This document shows, one piece after another, positions 25,201-34,000 of a stretch of DNA of 47,574 nucleotides (positions are counted from its first letter, which is position 1; the number at the start of each line of letters is the position of its first letter). The position numbers and the translations under genes were made by a program. The notes below the pieces were generated by a model. It made no database searches, was not told the DNA's origin, and saw only the letters and a list, made by a program, of their open reading frames with translations. The stretch comes from Klebsiella pneumoniae (GTDB taxonomy: Bacteria > Pseudomonadota > Gammaproteobacteria > Ga0077536). The stretch is taken from the NCBI GenBank assembly GCA_945862315.1, contig CAMAXW010000025.1, positions 1 through 47,574 on the forward strand, written 5' to 3'.

Positions 25201-27493
25201 GCAGGCAGGCGTTGTAGCGCAGGTCGAGATCGCTCAGCGTGCGCAGATCATCGAGTGCGGAAATCGCCGCCGTCGCGCCTTCTCCGGCCAGAATTTCCGG
25301 CGCGGTCTTAAAGGGATTGCCGCGCAAACCCGTCACGGAATTACCTGCCATATACCCATCGGTGGTCGGCGGAGTGACGCTCGGCGCCACATTCCAAAAC
25401 GAGTTGGCGAACAGCGCTACCGCGACAGGCGCGGTGCCGGTAATCGCCAGGGTGGGTACAAATTGATCTTCGGGGATCCCAAAAGCACCGCCTAAAATGG
25501 CAACTGTGCCGTGGTAATCCTGTAGGTAGGCAAAGCGCTGCAGGCGTGCCTCGGCACGCGAAAAATCCAGTGTGAGGCGTCCGGCTGGAAACCCGTCCCC
25601 GCTGGCCTTGAATAAATGTGCAGACTGCTCGTTGTACCAGTCCGACACCACCATCGACTGATTGTCTTTAATTTCCAGCGAGTAGTCTTCCAGCGCCGAG
25701 ATCCGGGTGAGCACACCCAGAAACCCGGAAGGTCGCACCGCCCCATCAACCACCATCTTGGTGGACGGTACAAACCCCAATAAAATATGGGCCGCGGCTG
25801 AATCGTGAATCATCACCCGCCCGTCGAGATGATCCGACTGCACCAGCATGCCGGCGGGTAACGCGTCAAAGCGTATGCTTTGCCGTTGTGATTCGTCTGC
25901 GTCGTAGCCGTAAACCCCACGATAAAAAATAGCGCCGGGCGCGCTGCCATGCTGCAGAAAAGTGGTGCTGCCAGAGGATCCCCCCGCACCGAGGTGCTCG
26001 ATCAGCAGCCCTTGCGGATCCTCGATGCTAATGACGGGACCGGCGGCAAAACCCGTGCGGACAATTTGTGAGTGCCAGCCGGTGCCGCCCATTTGGAACC
26101 GGGCCTGGTTGATGTGGAGAGTGCCCGAGGTCCGATAACGCCCAGACGGGAAGTACAGATAAGTATCGGTTCCCCCCTGCCCGTCCTGCCCTTGCGCCCG
26201 GTCCACGCAGGTTTGAATGGCCTTGGTATCGTTGCTCTTGCCATCGCCGCGCGCGCCGCAGTCTTTTTTTACGTCGATTAGCGTTGTAGGCAGGGTGATT
26301 TCAGCACGTAGGAAGTTGCTGTCTAAGGGTGGGATCCTCCCTCGCCGTCCTGGCGGCAAGTTGCGCACCTGCGAGTTCAAGCCGGGATCCAGCACGGCGT
26401 CATCCCCGCCGTTACTCACATTGGACAGCACCGCCTGCTGCGTCATGTAGGGCGGGTTGTTGAGTTTAATCGGCGCGGCGTGCGGTTTGGGAGGTCGGGT
26501 AAAGAGCGTATCGAACACTAGCAAAGGGCCACGCAAATCGGTCGCGATGGCCCCGGCCGGATCTTTCCAGCCGTCGATTCGACTGGCCTGAATCTTGACC
26601 AAACCCACGGCCGCCGCCCCCCGCGTTGTGCGGACAAAAGCGTTGGAATCCACCGACACCACGCGCCGCAGCGAATGGCTGTGGGTGGAGAGCAGCACAT
26701 CGGACTCGCGGCTGCGCTCAAATCGGGCATTGCGGATGACCACATTGCCCTTGTCCGCAAACACGCCATAGCCGTTGTCTTCGAATAAACAGCCATCAAA
26801 AATATTGTTGTAGTCGTTCCAAGCCAGCAATTTAACGCCCGCCCCGTTGCGGCGAAAAACCAAGTTGTAGAACATCATTTCTGCCGAGGCGACTTTTTGG
26901 TCGTGACCCACGCGGATGCCGGCTACCCGGAAGTCCCGAAATTCCAGACTTTCGTGCCGCACGCGGGTTTCGTAGAGGGTTTTGGAATCGTGATCAATGC
27001 CCACTGCCGCGAGCTTTTGACCATCAAACACGAGTCCGATATAGCTGGTGCGGGCAGCACCATTGCTCCACAACAGCCGGCCGTCGGGCGCACCACCCCA
27101 CACCAGTGTGGTGGCACGACCATGGCCAATGAGCATGGCGCCGTTACGTTCTTTGAGCACCAGCGTGCGGGTGATGCGGTATTTCCCGGGGGGGAAATAC
27201 ACCACTTTAGGATCGCCGGGCGCCGGGCCAATTTGGTCTAGCGCGCGTTGGATTGCATCCGTGTCATCGTGCTGGCCATCACCGATGGCCCCGCCATATT
27301 GGGTGACACTGATCCAATCAGAGCGCTGCTGCCAAGCGTACAGCGGGATGTCCCGCCCGAATTCTCCCGCGCACCGGCAGGGCATTGGCGGTGGTGTTGC
27401 AGCCCTAGACGAAAGCGCCCAGCCCAGCACCAGCACTAGGCAGATGCCCCACCGGATCACCGCACTAGGCGCTAGACTTGGGCGCGCGCGCAT
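25193..27493 (-). CDS. Secreted pectate-lyase-superfamily (GH28-related) protein with two repeats
   Basis: A 766-residue exported protein with a signal peptide (hydrophobic run 15-28, cleavage near SSRAATP) and a right-handed beta-helix fold. The Pectate_lyase_3 motif appears twice, first 'VTQYGGAIGDGQHDDTDAIQ' (63-82) and again near residue 410 as 'CGARGDGKSNDTKAIQ'. Each is followed by 'YFPPGKYRIT' or 'YFPSGRYRTS'. Such paired repeats are known from GH55-like and other polysaccharide-cleaving proteins, so it may trim or edit the exopolysaccharide in the periplasm or outside the cell. Catalytic residues were not identified. The start at 27493 overlaps the end of wecB by 29 bases, which suggests coupled translation. 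Confidence 0.82.
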   Translation of the reverse strand: MRARPSLAPSAVIRWGICLVLVLGWALSSRAATPPPMPCRCAGEFGRDIPLYAWQQRSDWISVTQYGGAIGDGQHDDTDAIQRALDQIGPAPGDPKVVYFPPGKYRITRTLVLKERNGAMLIGHGRATTLVWGGAPDGRLLWSNGAARTSYIGLVFDGQKLAAVGIDHDSKTLYETRVRHESLEFRDFRVAGIRVGHDQKVASAEMMFYNLVFRRNGAGVKLLAWNDYNNIFDGCLFEDNGYGVFADKGNVVIRNARFERSRESDVLLSTHSHSLRRVVSVDSNAFVRTTRGAAAVGLVKIQASRIDGWKDPAGAIATDLRGPLLVFDTLFTRPPKPHAAPIKLNNPPYMTQQAVLSNVSNGGDDAVLDPGLNSQVRNLPPGRRGRIPPLDSNFLRAEITLPTTLIDVKKDCGARGDGKSNDTKAIQTCVDRAQGQDGQGGTDTYLYFPSGRYRTSGTLHINQARFQMGGTGWHSQIVRTGFAAGPVISIEDPQGLLIEHLGAGGSSGSTTFLQHGSAPGAIFYRGVYGYDADESQRQSIRFDALPAGMLVQSDHLDGRVMIHDSAAAHILLGFVPSTKMVVDGAVRPSGFLGVLTRISALEDYSLEIKDNQSMVVSDWYNEQSAHLFKASGDGFPAGRLTLDFSRAEARLQRFAYLQDYHGTVAILGGAFGIPEDQFVPTLAITGTAPVAVALFANSFWNVAPSVTPPTTDGYMAGNSVTGLRGNPFKTAPEILAGEGATAAISALDDLRTLSDLDLRYNACLRW

Positions 27494-28589
27494 CCAGTTC
27501 CTTCACCAGAATTTCGAGGATTCGACCGGCTGCCTGCCCGTCCCATAAGCGCGGGCGCCGTTGCGAGCGCCGGGCGTGAGTGAGCGCCGTCGCATAGGCC
27601 GCCAGAATTGAATCCGTGGTGGTACCGCCTAAAATATTGGTGCCCTCCGTCACGGTTACTGGCCGTTCGGTGTTTTCGCGCAGTGTCACGCAACGCACAC
27701 CCAGGGCGGTGGCTTCCTCTTGCAGGCCACCGCTGTCGGTCAAGATTATTTCTGCATCGCCCCAAAGATGGACAAAATCGCGGTATCCCAAGGACTCGGT
27801 CAGCACGATGTTGGGGTGCAAAGCACGCCCCAGTTTTTCCAAATTGCCGCGGGTACGGGGGTGCACCGGAAAAATTAGCGGCAAGTCGGTGGCAATGGTT
27901 TCCAGCGCAAGCAGGATGCGCGAGAGCACCTGCGGATCGTCTACATTGGCCGGCCGATGCAAAGTGACCACCCCATAGCGCGCATAGGTTTGTTTGAGAC
28001 GGGCACAGGTCTCGCCGGGGGGCGCTTCCTGGAGCCTAGCGACTTCATGCAAGAGGTTGTCGATCATCACATGACCCACATGGAACACGCTGCTCGCAGC
28101 CTTGCCCTCCCGGGCCAAGTTTTCAACCCCGGATGCTTCCGTGACAAACAACCAGTCGGAGATCGCATCGGTCACCACACGGTTGATTTCTTCGGGCATC
28201 GAGCGATCGCCGCTACGCAGACCCGCCTCTACGTGGGCCACCGGCACCCCAAGTTTGGACGCCACCAGGGCGCAGGCCAGCGTGGAATTCACATCGCCCA
28301 CCACCACCACGCAGGCGGGATTTTCTGCCAGCAGCACGGGTTCGAAAGCAGTCATGATTTTGGCGGTCTGCACCGCGTGGCTGGCGCTACCCACGCTGAG
28401 ATGGTGATCGGGCTTGGGCAGTCCCAGTTCGCGAAAAAAAACCTCGCTCATCCCCTCGTCATAGTGCTGCCCGGTATGGACCAGACACACCGGTGGCAAG
28501 TCTCCCCGCGCATTTACCGCACGAATCAGCGGGGCTATTTTCATGAAGTTAGGTCGCGCACCGGCGACTAGCATCAGTTTATGGTTCAT
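27465..28589 (-). CDS. wecB: UDP-N-acetylglucosamine 2-epimerase (non-hydrolysing)
   Basis: This cytoplasmic enzyme interconverts UDP-GlcNAc and UDP-ManNAc. The 374-residue length is exact for the family. Motifs: 'GARPNFMKIAPLIRAV' (10-25), 'LVHTGQHYDEGMSEVFF' (36-52), 'HVEAGLRSGD' with the catalytic-site 'PEEINRVVTD', 'HPRTRGNL', and 'LTDSGGLQEEA'. Its presence implies that UDP-ManNAc (or its acid, if a dehydrogenase exists elsewhere) is a building block of the EPS; no UDP-ManNAc dehydrogenase gene is in the window. It is followed by the overlapping pectate-lyase-like gene and preceded by the XrtA-type ATPase gene. Confidence 0.96.
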   Translation of the reverse strand: MNHKLMLVAGARPNFMKIAPLIRAVNARGDLPPVCLVHTGQHYDEGMSEVFFRELGLPKPDHHLSVGSASHAVQTAKIMTAFEPVLLAENPACVVVVGDVNSTLACALVASKLGVPVAHVEAGLRSGDRSMPEEINRVVTDAISDWLFVTEASGVENLAREGKAASSVFHVGHVMIDNLLHEVARLQEAPPGETCARLKQTYARYGVVTLHRPANVDDPQVLSRILLALETIATDLPLIFPVHPRTRGNLEKLGRALHPNIVLTESLGYRDFVHLWGDAEIILTDSGGLQEEATALGVRCVTLRENTERPVTVTEGTNILGGTTTDSILAAYATALTHARRSQRRPRLWDGQAAGRILEILVKELDARAPKSSA

Positions 28590-28641
28590 GGTTCGGGTTC
28601 TCTCCTGCGCACGTTTCCTGAGCCTTGGCGCGCGATTCAGA

Positions 28642-29568
28642 TCAAATTGACAGTTCGCCGGTCGTGCCGCATTCGTCTAAGGCGCGACCTCTATTTTGCT
28701 CGGTGAGGACGAGTTGTTGTGCGGGATCGGCGTCGGACTGATCAACCAAGCCGGTGCCGAACAAGCCCGCCAGAATTCTCTCGCGGATGAGATCATTGAT
28801 CAAATCCACGCCGATGTAGGGACGCGAGTCAGCAAAGCCGTACACCAGCGCGGTATCGCAAAGGGAGTTGATTAAACGCGGCACACCGCCCGTCTGATAG
28901 TGCACAAAGCGCACGGCGGCGCGCGTAAAGAGTTCGCTGCTGGATCCCGCCACGTGCAGACGGTGTCGAACATAAGCATCGGTGTCCTCTGGGAGCAGCG
29001 GACCCAGATGGAAATCAACACCAATCCGTTGCACAAACTGCGCTAGCCCTGGGCTGCGGAGTTTGAGCCGTAATTCCGGTTGCCCGATTAACATAATCTG
29101 GAGCACCAGATGCTTGTCTGCATTGAGATTGGACAGTAGCCGCAGTTCTTCGAGGGTGTCGGTATCGAGGTTTTGGGCCTCATCAACCACTAACACCACG
29201 CGCCGCCGGTGCGCGTATTCAGCCACCAAGAAACTCACGAGGCCCTGATGGAGTATGGCCGGGCTAGCGCTCTCGGCCACCAAGCCAAAAGCACCACTCA
29301 CCCACTGCAGCAGATTGCCAAACGATGGATGGGTATTAGAAATCAGCCCCAACGTCACGCCACTGCCGAGCCCTTCGAGCAGGCGCCGCACCAAGGTGGT
29401 TTTGCCCGCCCCGATGTCACCCGTCATCACGCTAATGCCCGCCCGATTGGCCAGCCCGTATTCGAGCATGCTCAGCGCGACGGCGTGCCTTTTGCTGAGA
29501 TAAAGAAAGGCCGGATCGGGCGTTAGGCTAAAAGGCTTTTCTCGAAGTCCGTAGAACTGCTCATACAT
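28642..29568 (-). CDS. ExeA-like AAA ATPase of exosortase/EPS loci
   Basis: A 308-residue ATPase resembling GspA/ExeA and the XrtA-associated ATPase family found beside EPS genes. It begins 'MYEQFYGLREKPFSLTPDP', the hallmark start. Walker A is GDIGAGKTT (50-58) and Walker B is VVLVVDEAQ (124-132). 'GGVPRLINSLCDTALVYGFA' near 230 is the sensor-2-like end of the AAA domain. It lacks the transmembrane and peptidoglycan-binding parts of true ExeA. It lies 6 bases from the BY-kinase-like gene and is presumably made with it. The exact role in EPS assembly is not established; regulation of polymer export is often suggested. Confidence 0.9.
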   Translation of the reverse strand: MYEQFYGLREKPFSLTPDPAFLYLSKRHAVALSMLEYGLANRAGISVMTGDIGAGKTTLVRRLLEGLGSGVTLGLISNTHPSFGNLLQWVSGAFGLVAESASPAILHQGLVSFLVAEYAHRRRVVLVVDEAQNLDTDTLEELRLLSNLNADKHLVLQIMLIGQPELRLKLRSPGLAQFVQRIGVDFHLGPLLPEDTDAYVRHRLHVAGSSSELFTRAAVRFVHYQTGGVPRLINSLCDTALVYGFADSRPYIGVDLINDLIRERILAGLFGTGLVDQSDADPAQQLVLTEQNRGRALDECGTTGELSI

Positions 29569-29574
29569 GGTGCT

Positions 29575-30369
29575 TTAGAAATAAACCGGTTGTTGCTCGT
29601 GGGATCGATTTAAGACCGTGCCCAGCAGGTTGGCGTTGGCCAGGAGTTCGGTGGCGGCGAGCAGTTCTTCTTTCGTCGTATGACCGTCTTCCACCACCAG
29701 CAACACGCAGTCCACATAGGGCGCGAAGGCCAGTGTATCGGCAGTGGACAGTAGGGGCGGCAGGTCAAAAATAACGATCCGCGAGGCGTAGCGTTGTTTG
29801 AGATCGTCGACCAAATCCATCATCCGTGGTGAGGCTAGGATCTCGGAAGAATTTTGTACCACCCGCCCGCCCGGCAGGATCACCAGGTGGTCGATGCCGG
29901 GGTGGATGAGAATTTCGCTGATGGGCACGTCGTCTAACAAAAAATCGATGATCCCATGGTGAGGCTCAAGCCCAAAAAAGCGATGCACGCTGGGGTGGCG
30001 CAGATCTAGATCAGCGAGCAACACGGTGCGATGGACTTCGCGCGCGATAGCCATGGCCAGATTAACCGCGGTGGTGGTTTTACCCGCACCGGCGCTCGCG
30101 CTCGTAATGGCCAGCGTATTCCAGCCTTTGGCCGCCATGCGCTGCTCTACCTGCGTGCGCAGAATTTTATAGGCGGTGGTAGCCGGGTCATTGACCGAAC
30201 CATCACGCACCAAATTGCGGGTCAACGCACCGGGATTGGCACGTGCAGTGATGCTTTGAGAATAGGTAATGCTGTCCCCATCACGCAGCGCGTTATGGCC
30301 CATTGCCCAGTTGCTGGCGCTCGTATCGCCCGCCTTGGCTTTATCCAAGGCCTGTTTAATTTTTTCCAT
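29575..30369 (-). CDS. CpsD/CapB-like tyrosine autokinase (BY-kinase) of EPS locus
   Basis: A cytoplasmic P-loop protein of 264 residues counted from the ATG at 30369. It partners the chain-length regulator and controls polymer length by cycles of tyrosine phosphorylation. Walker A is 'SASAGAGKTTT' (90-100), Walker A' is 'VLLADLDLRHPS' (116-127), and Walker B is 'IVIFDLPP'. The frame is open upstream to 30471, but that extension overlaps the chain-length gene and has no family resemblance; 'MEKIKQALDKAK' is the usual N-terminus. The C-terminus ends '...HEQQPVYF' with a single tyrosine, whereas typical BY-kinases have a cluster, so autophosphorylation may be limited. Adjacent genes on both sides are expected partners. 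Confidence 0.9.
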   Translation of the reverse strand: MEKIKQALDKAKAGDTSASNWAMGHNALRDGDSITYSQSITARANPGALTRNLVRDGSVNDPATTAYKILRTQVEQRMAAKGWNTLAITSASAGAGKTTTAVNLAMAIAREVHRTVLLADLDLRHPSVHRFFGLEPHHGIIDFLLDDVPISEILIHPGIDHLVILPGGRVVQNSSEILASPRMMDLVDDLKQRYASRIVIFDLPPLLSTADTLAFAPYVDCVLLVVEDGHTTKEELLAATELLANANLLGTVLNRSHEQQPVYF

Positions 30370-30386
30370 TGCCGTTAAACCCCGTC

Positions 30387-32105
30387 TTATGCGCCCAGTT
30401 TTCGAAGAACAATAAACCACAGCACATCCAGCCTGATGAAGGCCAGATGGACCAGCAAAAGCCCCACGCACGCGATGCCCAACGCACCCACGCCCGCATA
30501 AACCTTCAGGCGCACTTTGGAGCGCCGAGCATCTGGCAGATACATGACCGGTATCGCCCCCAAAGGCGGGACACCCAATAATTCAACGACGCTCGCGCGG
30601 CCATGAATTCTGGTGTCTAGCGATTCCACCAAGCCAATGGTCGCCAAGCCACCGACAATGGCACCCAACAGCCCCAGAATGACGATCAGCAGCCGATTGG
30701 GCTTGAAGGGTTCTTCCGGCAGCGAGGGCGGCTCCAGCAGGGTGAATTTCTCAGATTTGCGGTCATCTTCGAGGTTTTTAGAAATATCTGCCAAACGGCG
30801 TTTGGCCGTGATCTCGCGATATTCCGTCATCGCAGTCTCGTATTCGCGGGAAATTTCCTGGAATCGCTGTTCCGCCTTAGGCGCCGTCTGAATGTCCTTT
30901 TCCAGCTGGCCTAAACGGGCAGTCAAGACTTGACGCTTGCCCTCTAGCGAAGACATTTCCGCCTCGGTCACCGCAATTTGTGACTCGATCCCTTGGTAAA
31001 TCGGATTAGATGGCTTCGCGACGGGCGCGGCCCTGATCGCCGCTTCAAGTGCCGCAACTTTACGTTGTTGGGCCAGCACGTCCGGATGTGTCGGTGAATA
31101 CTTGCTGGTCAGTCGCCCAAGTTCGGCGCGCGCACTACGCAAGGTTTCCGAGGTCGCACTGCTAGTGCCGTCAACGCTCGCGGCGGCCGTCAGTTCACGC
31201 TGCAAGCGGCGCACATCAGGGTGCTGATCGCCATAACTCGCCTTGGCTCGATCCAGCTCTTCTTTTAGTGCGCGACTGCGGTTCTCGCCATCCAACACCC
31301 GCTGTCCTTGGTCGTTATACATATCGCCGTACGGGCTGACGGCTGTCAACTGCGCCTGGAGCAACAGCTTGCGCTGAAAAGCTTCGTTTCTTTGGCGATC
31401 AGTTTCCGCAATATCGGTGCGTACGCGCTCAAACAAGTCGCGTTGAAAGATCGAATTTTCGGGTAACTGATTGAGATTTTGTTCTTTAAATAACGCGAGC
31501 TGGTTTTCCAGGTCGCCAACCCGCTGGGTCAGACGAGCTTCTTCGGCGATGAGAAAGGAGGTTGTTTGCACCGCCGCGTCGGTACGCGATTTAAGGTTCT
31601 CATTGAGATACAGACTCACCACCTCGTTGACCACTTTTTGCGCGACCGATGGCGATTGATTAACAAAAGAGAGGCGGAAGGCGATAGTGGCAGACACCGC
31701 TCGCCCCAATACGGGATCAAGCACATCGGCGCTAATCATCTGGCGAACGATATCGCCCCGCATGTCTTCTAGGACAACCTCCAAGGGCTCTTTACGCCGT
31801 TTCTTTTCGTAAAGATTATATTTTTGAATGATGTTCGTCAGGTTCTCACTGGTCATTACCCGCTGACTGATCACCTGAATGCGCTGATCCGCATAGCTGG
31901 TCACCGTTGAGCGCACCAAGTCAGCGGGTATTTCCTGCTTCTCGATCAGCACGACGGCATTACTGCGATAGGACGACGGCAACAGCAGCGCAAATAACAG
32001 CGCCAGTAGCAAAATGCTGCCCGTCACTGCCAACAGCAGCGCGCGCCGCCGCGTCGCCACTTTAATAAGCTCCCGGAGAGAAAAACCTTGTTCTGAGGGT
32101 TCCAT
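30387..32105 (-). CDS. Polysaccharide chain-length determinant (Wzz/GumC-like, XrtA-type)
   Basis: A 572-residue inner-membrane polysaccharide co-polymerase that sets EPS chain length and links the synthase to the export pore. The first transmembrane helix is at about residues 24-44, followed by the Wzz-type segment 'LPSSYRSNAVVLIEKQEIP'. A long periplasmic coiled coil runs from about 180 to 450. The second helix is near 475-500 ('LLIVILGLLGAIVGGLATIG'), and another hydrophobic segment lies near 538-560. No kinase domain is fused; this is a separate gene 17 bases downstream. The size and order (barrel gene, PCP, BY-kinase, ATPase) match EPS loci of exosortase-bearing bacteria. Confidence 0.9.
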   Translation of the reverse strand: MEPSEQGFSLRELIKVATRRRALLLAVTGSILLLALLFALLLPSSYRSNAVVLIEKQEIPADLVRSTVTSYADQRIQVISQRVMTSENLTNIIQKYNLYEKKRRKEPLEVVLEDMRGDIVRQMISADVLDPVLGRAVSATIAFRLSFVNQSPSVAQKVVNEVVSLYLNENLKSRTDAAVQTTSFLIAEEARLTQRVGDLENQLALFKEQNLNQLPENSIFQRDLFERVRTDIAETDRQRNEAFQRKLLLQAQLTAVSPYGDMYNDQGQRVLDGENRSRALKEELDRAKASYGDQHPDVRRLQRELTAAASVDGTSSATSETLRSARAELGRLTSKYSPTHPDVLAQQRKVAALEAAIRAAPVAKPSNPIYQGIESQIAVTEAEMSSLEGKRQVLTARLGQLEKDIQTAPKAEQRFQEISREYETAMTEYREITAKRRLADISKNLEDDRKSEKFTLLEPPSLPEEPFKPNRLLIVILGLLGAIVGGLATIGLVESLDTRIHGRASVVELLGVPPLGAIPVMYLPDARRSKVRLKVYAGVGALGIACVGLLLVHLAFIRLDVLWFIVLRKLGA

Positions 32106-32131
32106 GTTTGTCCTACTTTCGACTGAAATAA

Positions 32132-33337
32132 TTATCGATAGCGCAACGGGTCAACGGCATAGCGCAAGCCGAAGAAAACCTCGTTGTAACCTACGGTATC
32201 TGCCGCCGCTCCCTGCATTTGCAGCAAGTGACGGTAGCCCGCTTCTGCAGATAAATGACGCGACACCTCATAACGCCACGCACCTTCTGCATACAACTGC
32301 TGAACAGCATCATTACCTGGCAAACTCTGTTGCAGACTTTCCTGATATTGGTTACTGAAAGTGAGACCCGCGCTGAGTGCGCTCCGGTCGCTCAACGCGT
32401 ACGCGCTTTTGGCTTGCACTTCGTCGCGAAGTTGGCGCGAACCCTGACTGGAGGGGCTAAAGGAGCGCGTCCAAGACAACGTGGTGGTGGTCAGTTCAAA
32501 ATCTTTGGCGAGGGCTAAATTCACCAGTGCGCCACCGCCAGTCGCCGACTGCTCAGTGTTCACTAGGGTGATTAACTCGGGCGTGATAACTGGTTCGAGC
32601 GCGAAAAACGTAAAACTTGAGAAGTTCCAGCCGGCGACAAACGTACCCCGAAAGGTGTCTGAGAAGGTTTGAATCACCCCGCCTTGGAGCGCCAGACTGT
32701 CGGTGGAGTCGCCGGTTTCGGGGGTCTCGAAGCGCGATACCTGCGCAGAAGAAAACAACTGGGTTTGGCGTGTCAGAGAATAAGTTAAATCCGGGCCGAC
32801 CGAGAATTGTCGATAATCTGTGTACTGGCCCTCGCCGCCTCGTTCGAAAGTGACGTCGAGTACCCCGGCGGTAAAACGCAGGCTAGCCTGCTCCGTTGCC
32901 TGCCAAGTCCAGGCGGGTGTGACGCTCAGCGAGGTGCGATAAATGTTCTTATTGGTACGCGCCGCCTGCTGCACTTCGGTCGTCAGCGTGGTGGCTCGAT
33001 CATAAGAAAAATCCAGCGAATAACGACTGGCTTGGGTGTTGCGCAGCCCACCCAGATTCAGAAAAATATCATCGCTATTGAGATTGCCTGGGCCGGTGTA
33101 TTGCGCCACTCGCAGGGTTGGCAAAGCGCTCAAGACGAGCGTATCGGTGGCAAACTCCACGGGTGCCGAGAGTTCCGAGACGTTGGCAATTCGGACGACC
33201 GGGTTTTTCACTTCGAGTTGCTGGTTATCATTGACTTTGGCATAGCTGTTAAAAGTGGGGGCCAGCGACCACTCCGCCTGGACCGGGACCCACGCGCTGA
33301 GCAGCACTAGCGCGCAAGGCTTGCGAAAAAATTTCAT
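32132..33337 (-). CDS. Outer-membrane barrel protein of XrtA-type EPS locus
   Basis: A 401-residue exported protein with a signal peptide (hydrophobic 8-20, cleavage near PVQAEW) and many alternating amphipathic strands (for example 'YRTSLSVTPAWTWQA', 'FVAGWNFSSFTFFAL'). It ends 'VFFGLRYAVDPLRYR', a barrel closure except that the last residue is arginine. It probably corresponds to the uncharacterised PEP-CTERM-system-associated barrel family (TIGR03016-like) found at this place between the export protein and the chain-length regulator; I infer this from position and look rather than a clear motif. It may act in EPS export across the outer membrane. Confidence 0.75.
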   Translation of the reverse strand: MKFFRKPCALVLLSAWVPVQAEWSLAPTFNSYAKVNDNQQLEVKNPVVRIANVSELSAPVEFATDTLVLSALPTLRVAQYTGPGNLNSDDIFLNLGGLRNTQASRYSLDFSYDRATTLTTEVQQAARTNKNIYRTSLSVTPAWTWQATEQASLRFTAGVLDVTFERGGEGQYTDYRQFSVGPDLTYSLTRQTQLFSSAQVSRFETPETGDSTDSLALQGGVIQTFSDTFRGTFVAGWNFSSFTFFALEPVITPELITLVNTEQSATGGGALVNLALAKDFELTTTTLSWTRSFSPSSQGSRQLRDEVQAKSAYALSDRSALSAGLTFSNQYQESLQQSLPGNDAVQQLYAEGAWRYEVSRHLSAEAGYRHLLQMQGAAADTVGYNEVFFGLRYAVDPLRYR

Positions 33338-33359
33338 GCGGTGTCTGCAATGCCTGCCT

Positions 33360-33932
33360 TCAGGGAACGACGATCACATCGCCGGCTTGCAACACGATAT
33401 TTTGTTCCAACGCCAGCCCATCCTCGACGTCGTTGTAGTTAAACGGGGTGGCGGTTTGTTTGGCACCCTGCCCGCGCAGGATCAGAATTTTTTTGAGCCG
33501 CGCAAACTGCGCTGCCCCACCGGCCAGCGACAAGGCCTGCATGACGTTGGTGGGGGCGGTCATCACAATAGCGCCGGGCTGATTAACCTTGCCCAACACA
33601 AAGGCTCGGTTGCCGGCGATTTGCTTTACCACGACGGTCACTACGATATCGGGCACAAAGCCCGTCATTTTCGTGACTAACTCGGCTCTGACTTCATCCG
33701 GCGAACGACCCTCTGCGCTTATTTCCCCAGCCAAAGGAAAACTAAATTTCCCGTCGGGCCGCACGAGTATTTCCATATTCAAATCGGCTTCTTTCCACGC
33801 GGCGACCTGCAAAATGTCACCGGGACGAATTTGATAGTCAGCGGCTGGACCGTCGGCTGCGGCCGGCAGCGTGCAAAATAAAATGGCCAGCAACGCCCAA
33901 CGGCGTGCCACAAAGGTTGTCTGACTAGGCAT
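33360..33932 (-). CDS. Polysaccharide export protein (Wza/KpsD-like, XrtA-type)
   Basis: A 190-residue periplasmic/outer-membrane protein forming the export pore for the EPS. After a signal peptide ('RRWALLAILFCTLPAAA', cleavage near AAADG), 'DYQIRPGDILQVAAWKEADL' opens the polysaccharide-export domain, and 'VLGKVNQPGAIVMTAPTNVM' opens the SLBB domain. It is short compared with E. coli Wza but matches the small XrtA-associated type. I chose the ATG at 33932 because it starts directly at the signal peptide; the frame extends to a TTG at 34004 that overlaps manC. No lipobox cysteine was seen at the cleavage site, so it may be non-lipidated. Confidence 0.9.
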   Translation of the reverse strand: MPSQTTFVARRWALLAILFCTLPAAADGPAADYQIRPGDILQVAAWKEADLNMEILVRPDGKFSFPLAGEISAEGRSPDEVRAELVTKMTGFVPDIVVTVVVKQIAGNRAFVLGKVNQPGAIVMTAPTNVMQALSLAGGAAQFARLKKILILRGQGAKQTATPFNYNDVEDGLALEQNIVLQAGDVIVVP

Positions 33933-34000
33933 TCGCAAAAGCTCCACACTCAAAAAATATTGCTGACTAAAATTTGAGTGCGGACGCTCAGCCCTACCAC

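Noticed and set aside
25193-25300. PEP-CTERM-like tail on the pectate-lyase-like protein
   Set aside because: The C-terminus ends in a polar segment (LDLRYNACLRW) with no proline motif, membrane helix or basic end.
30370-30471. N-terminal extension of the BY-kinase-like protein
   Set aside because: It overlaps the chain-length gene; the family N-terminus begins at 30369.
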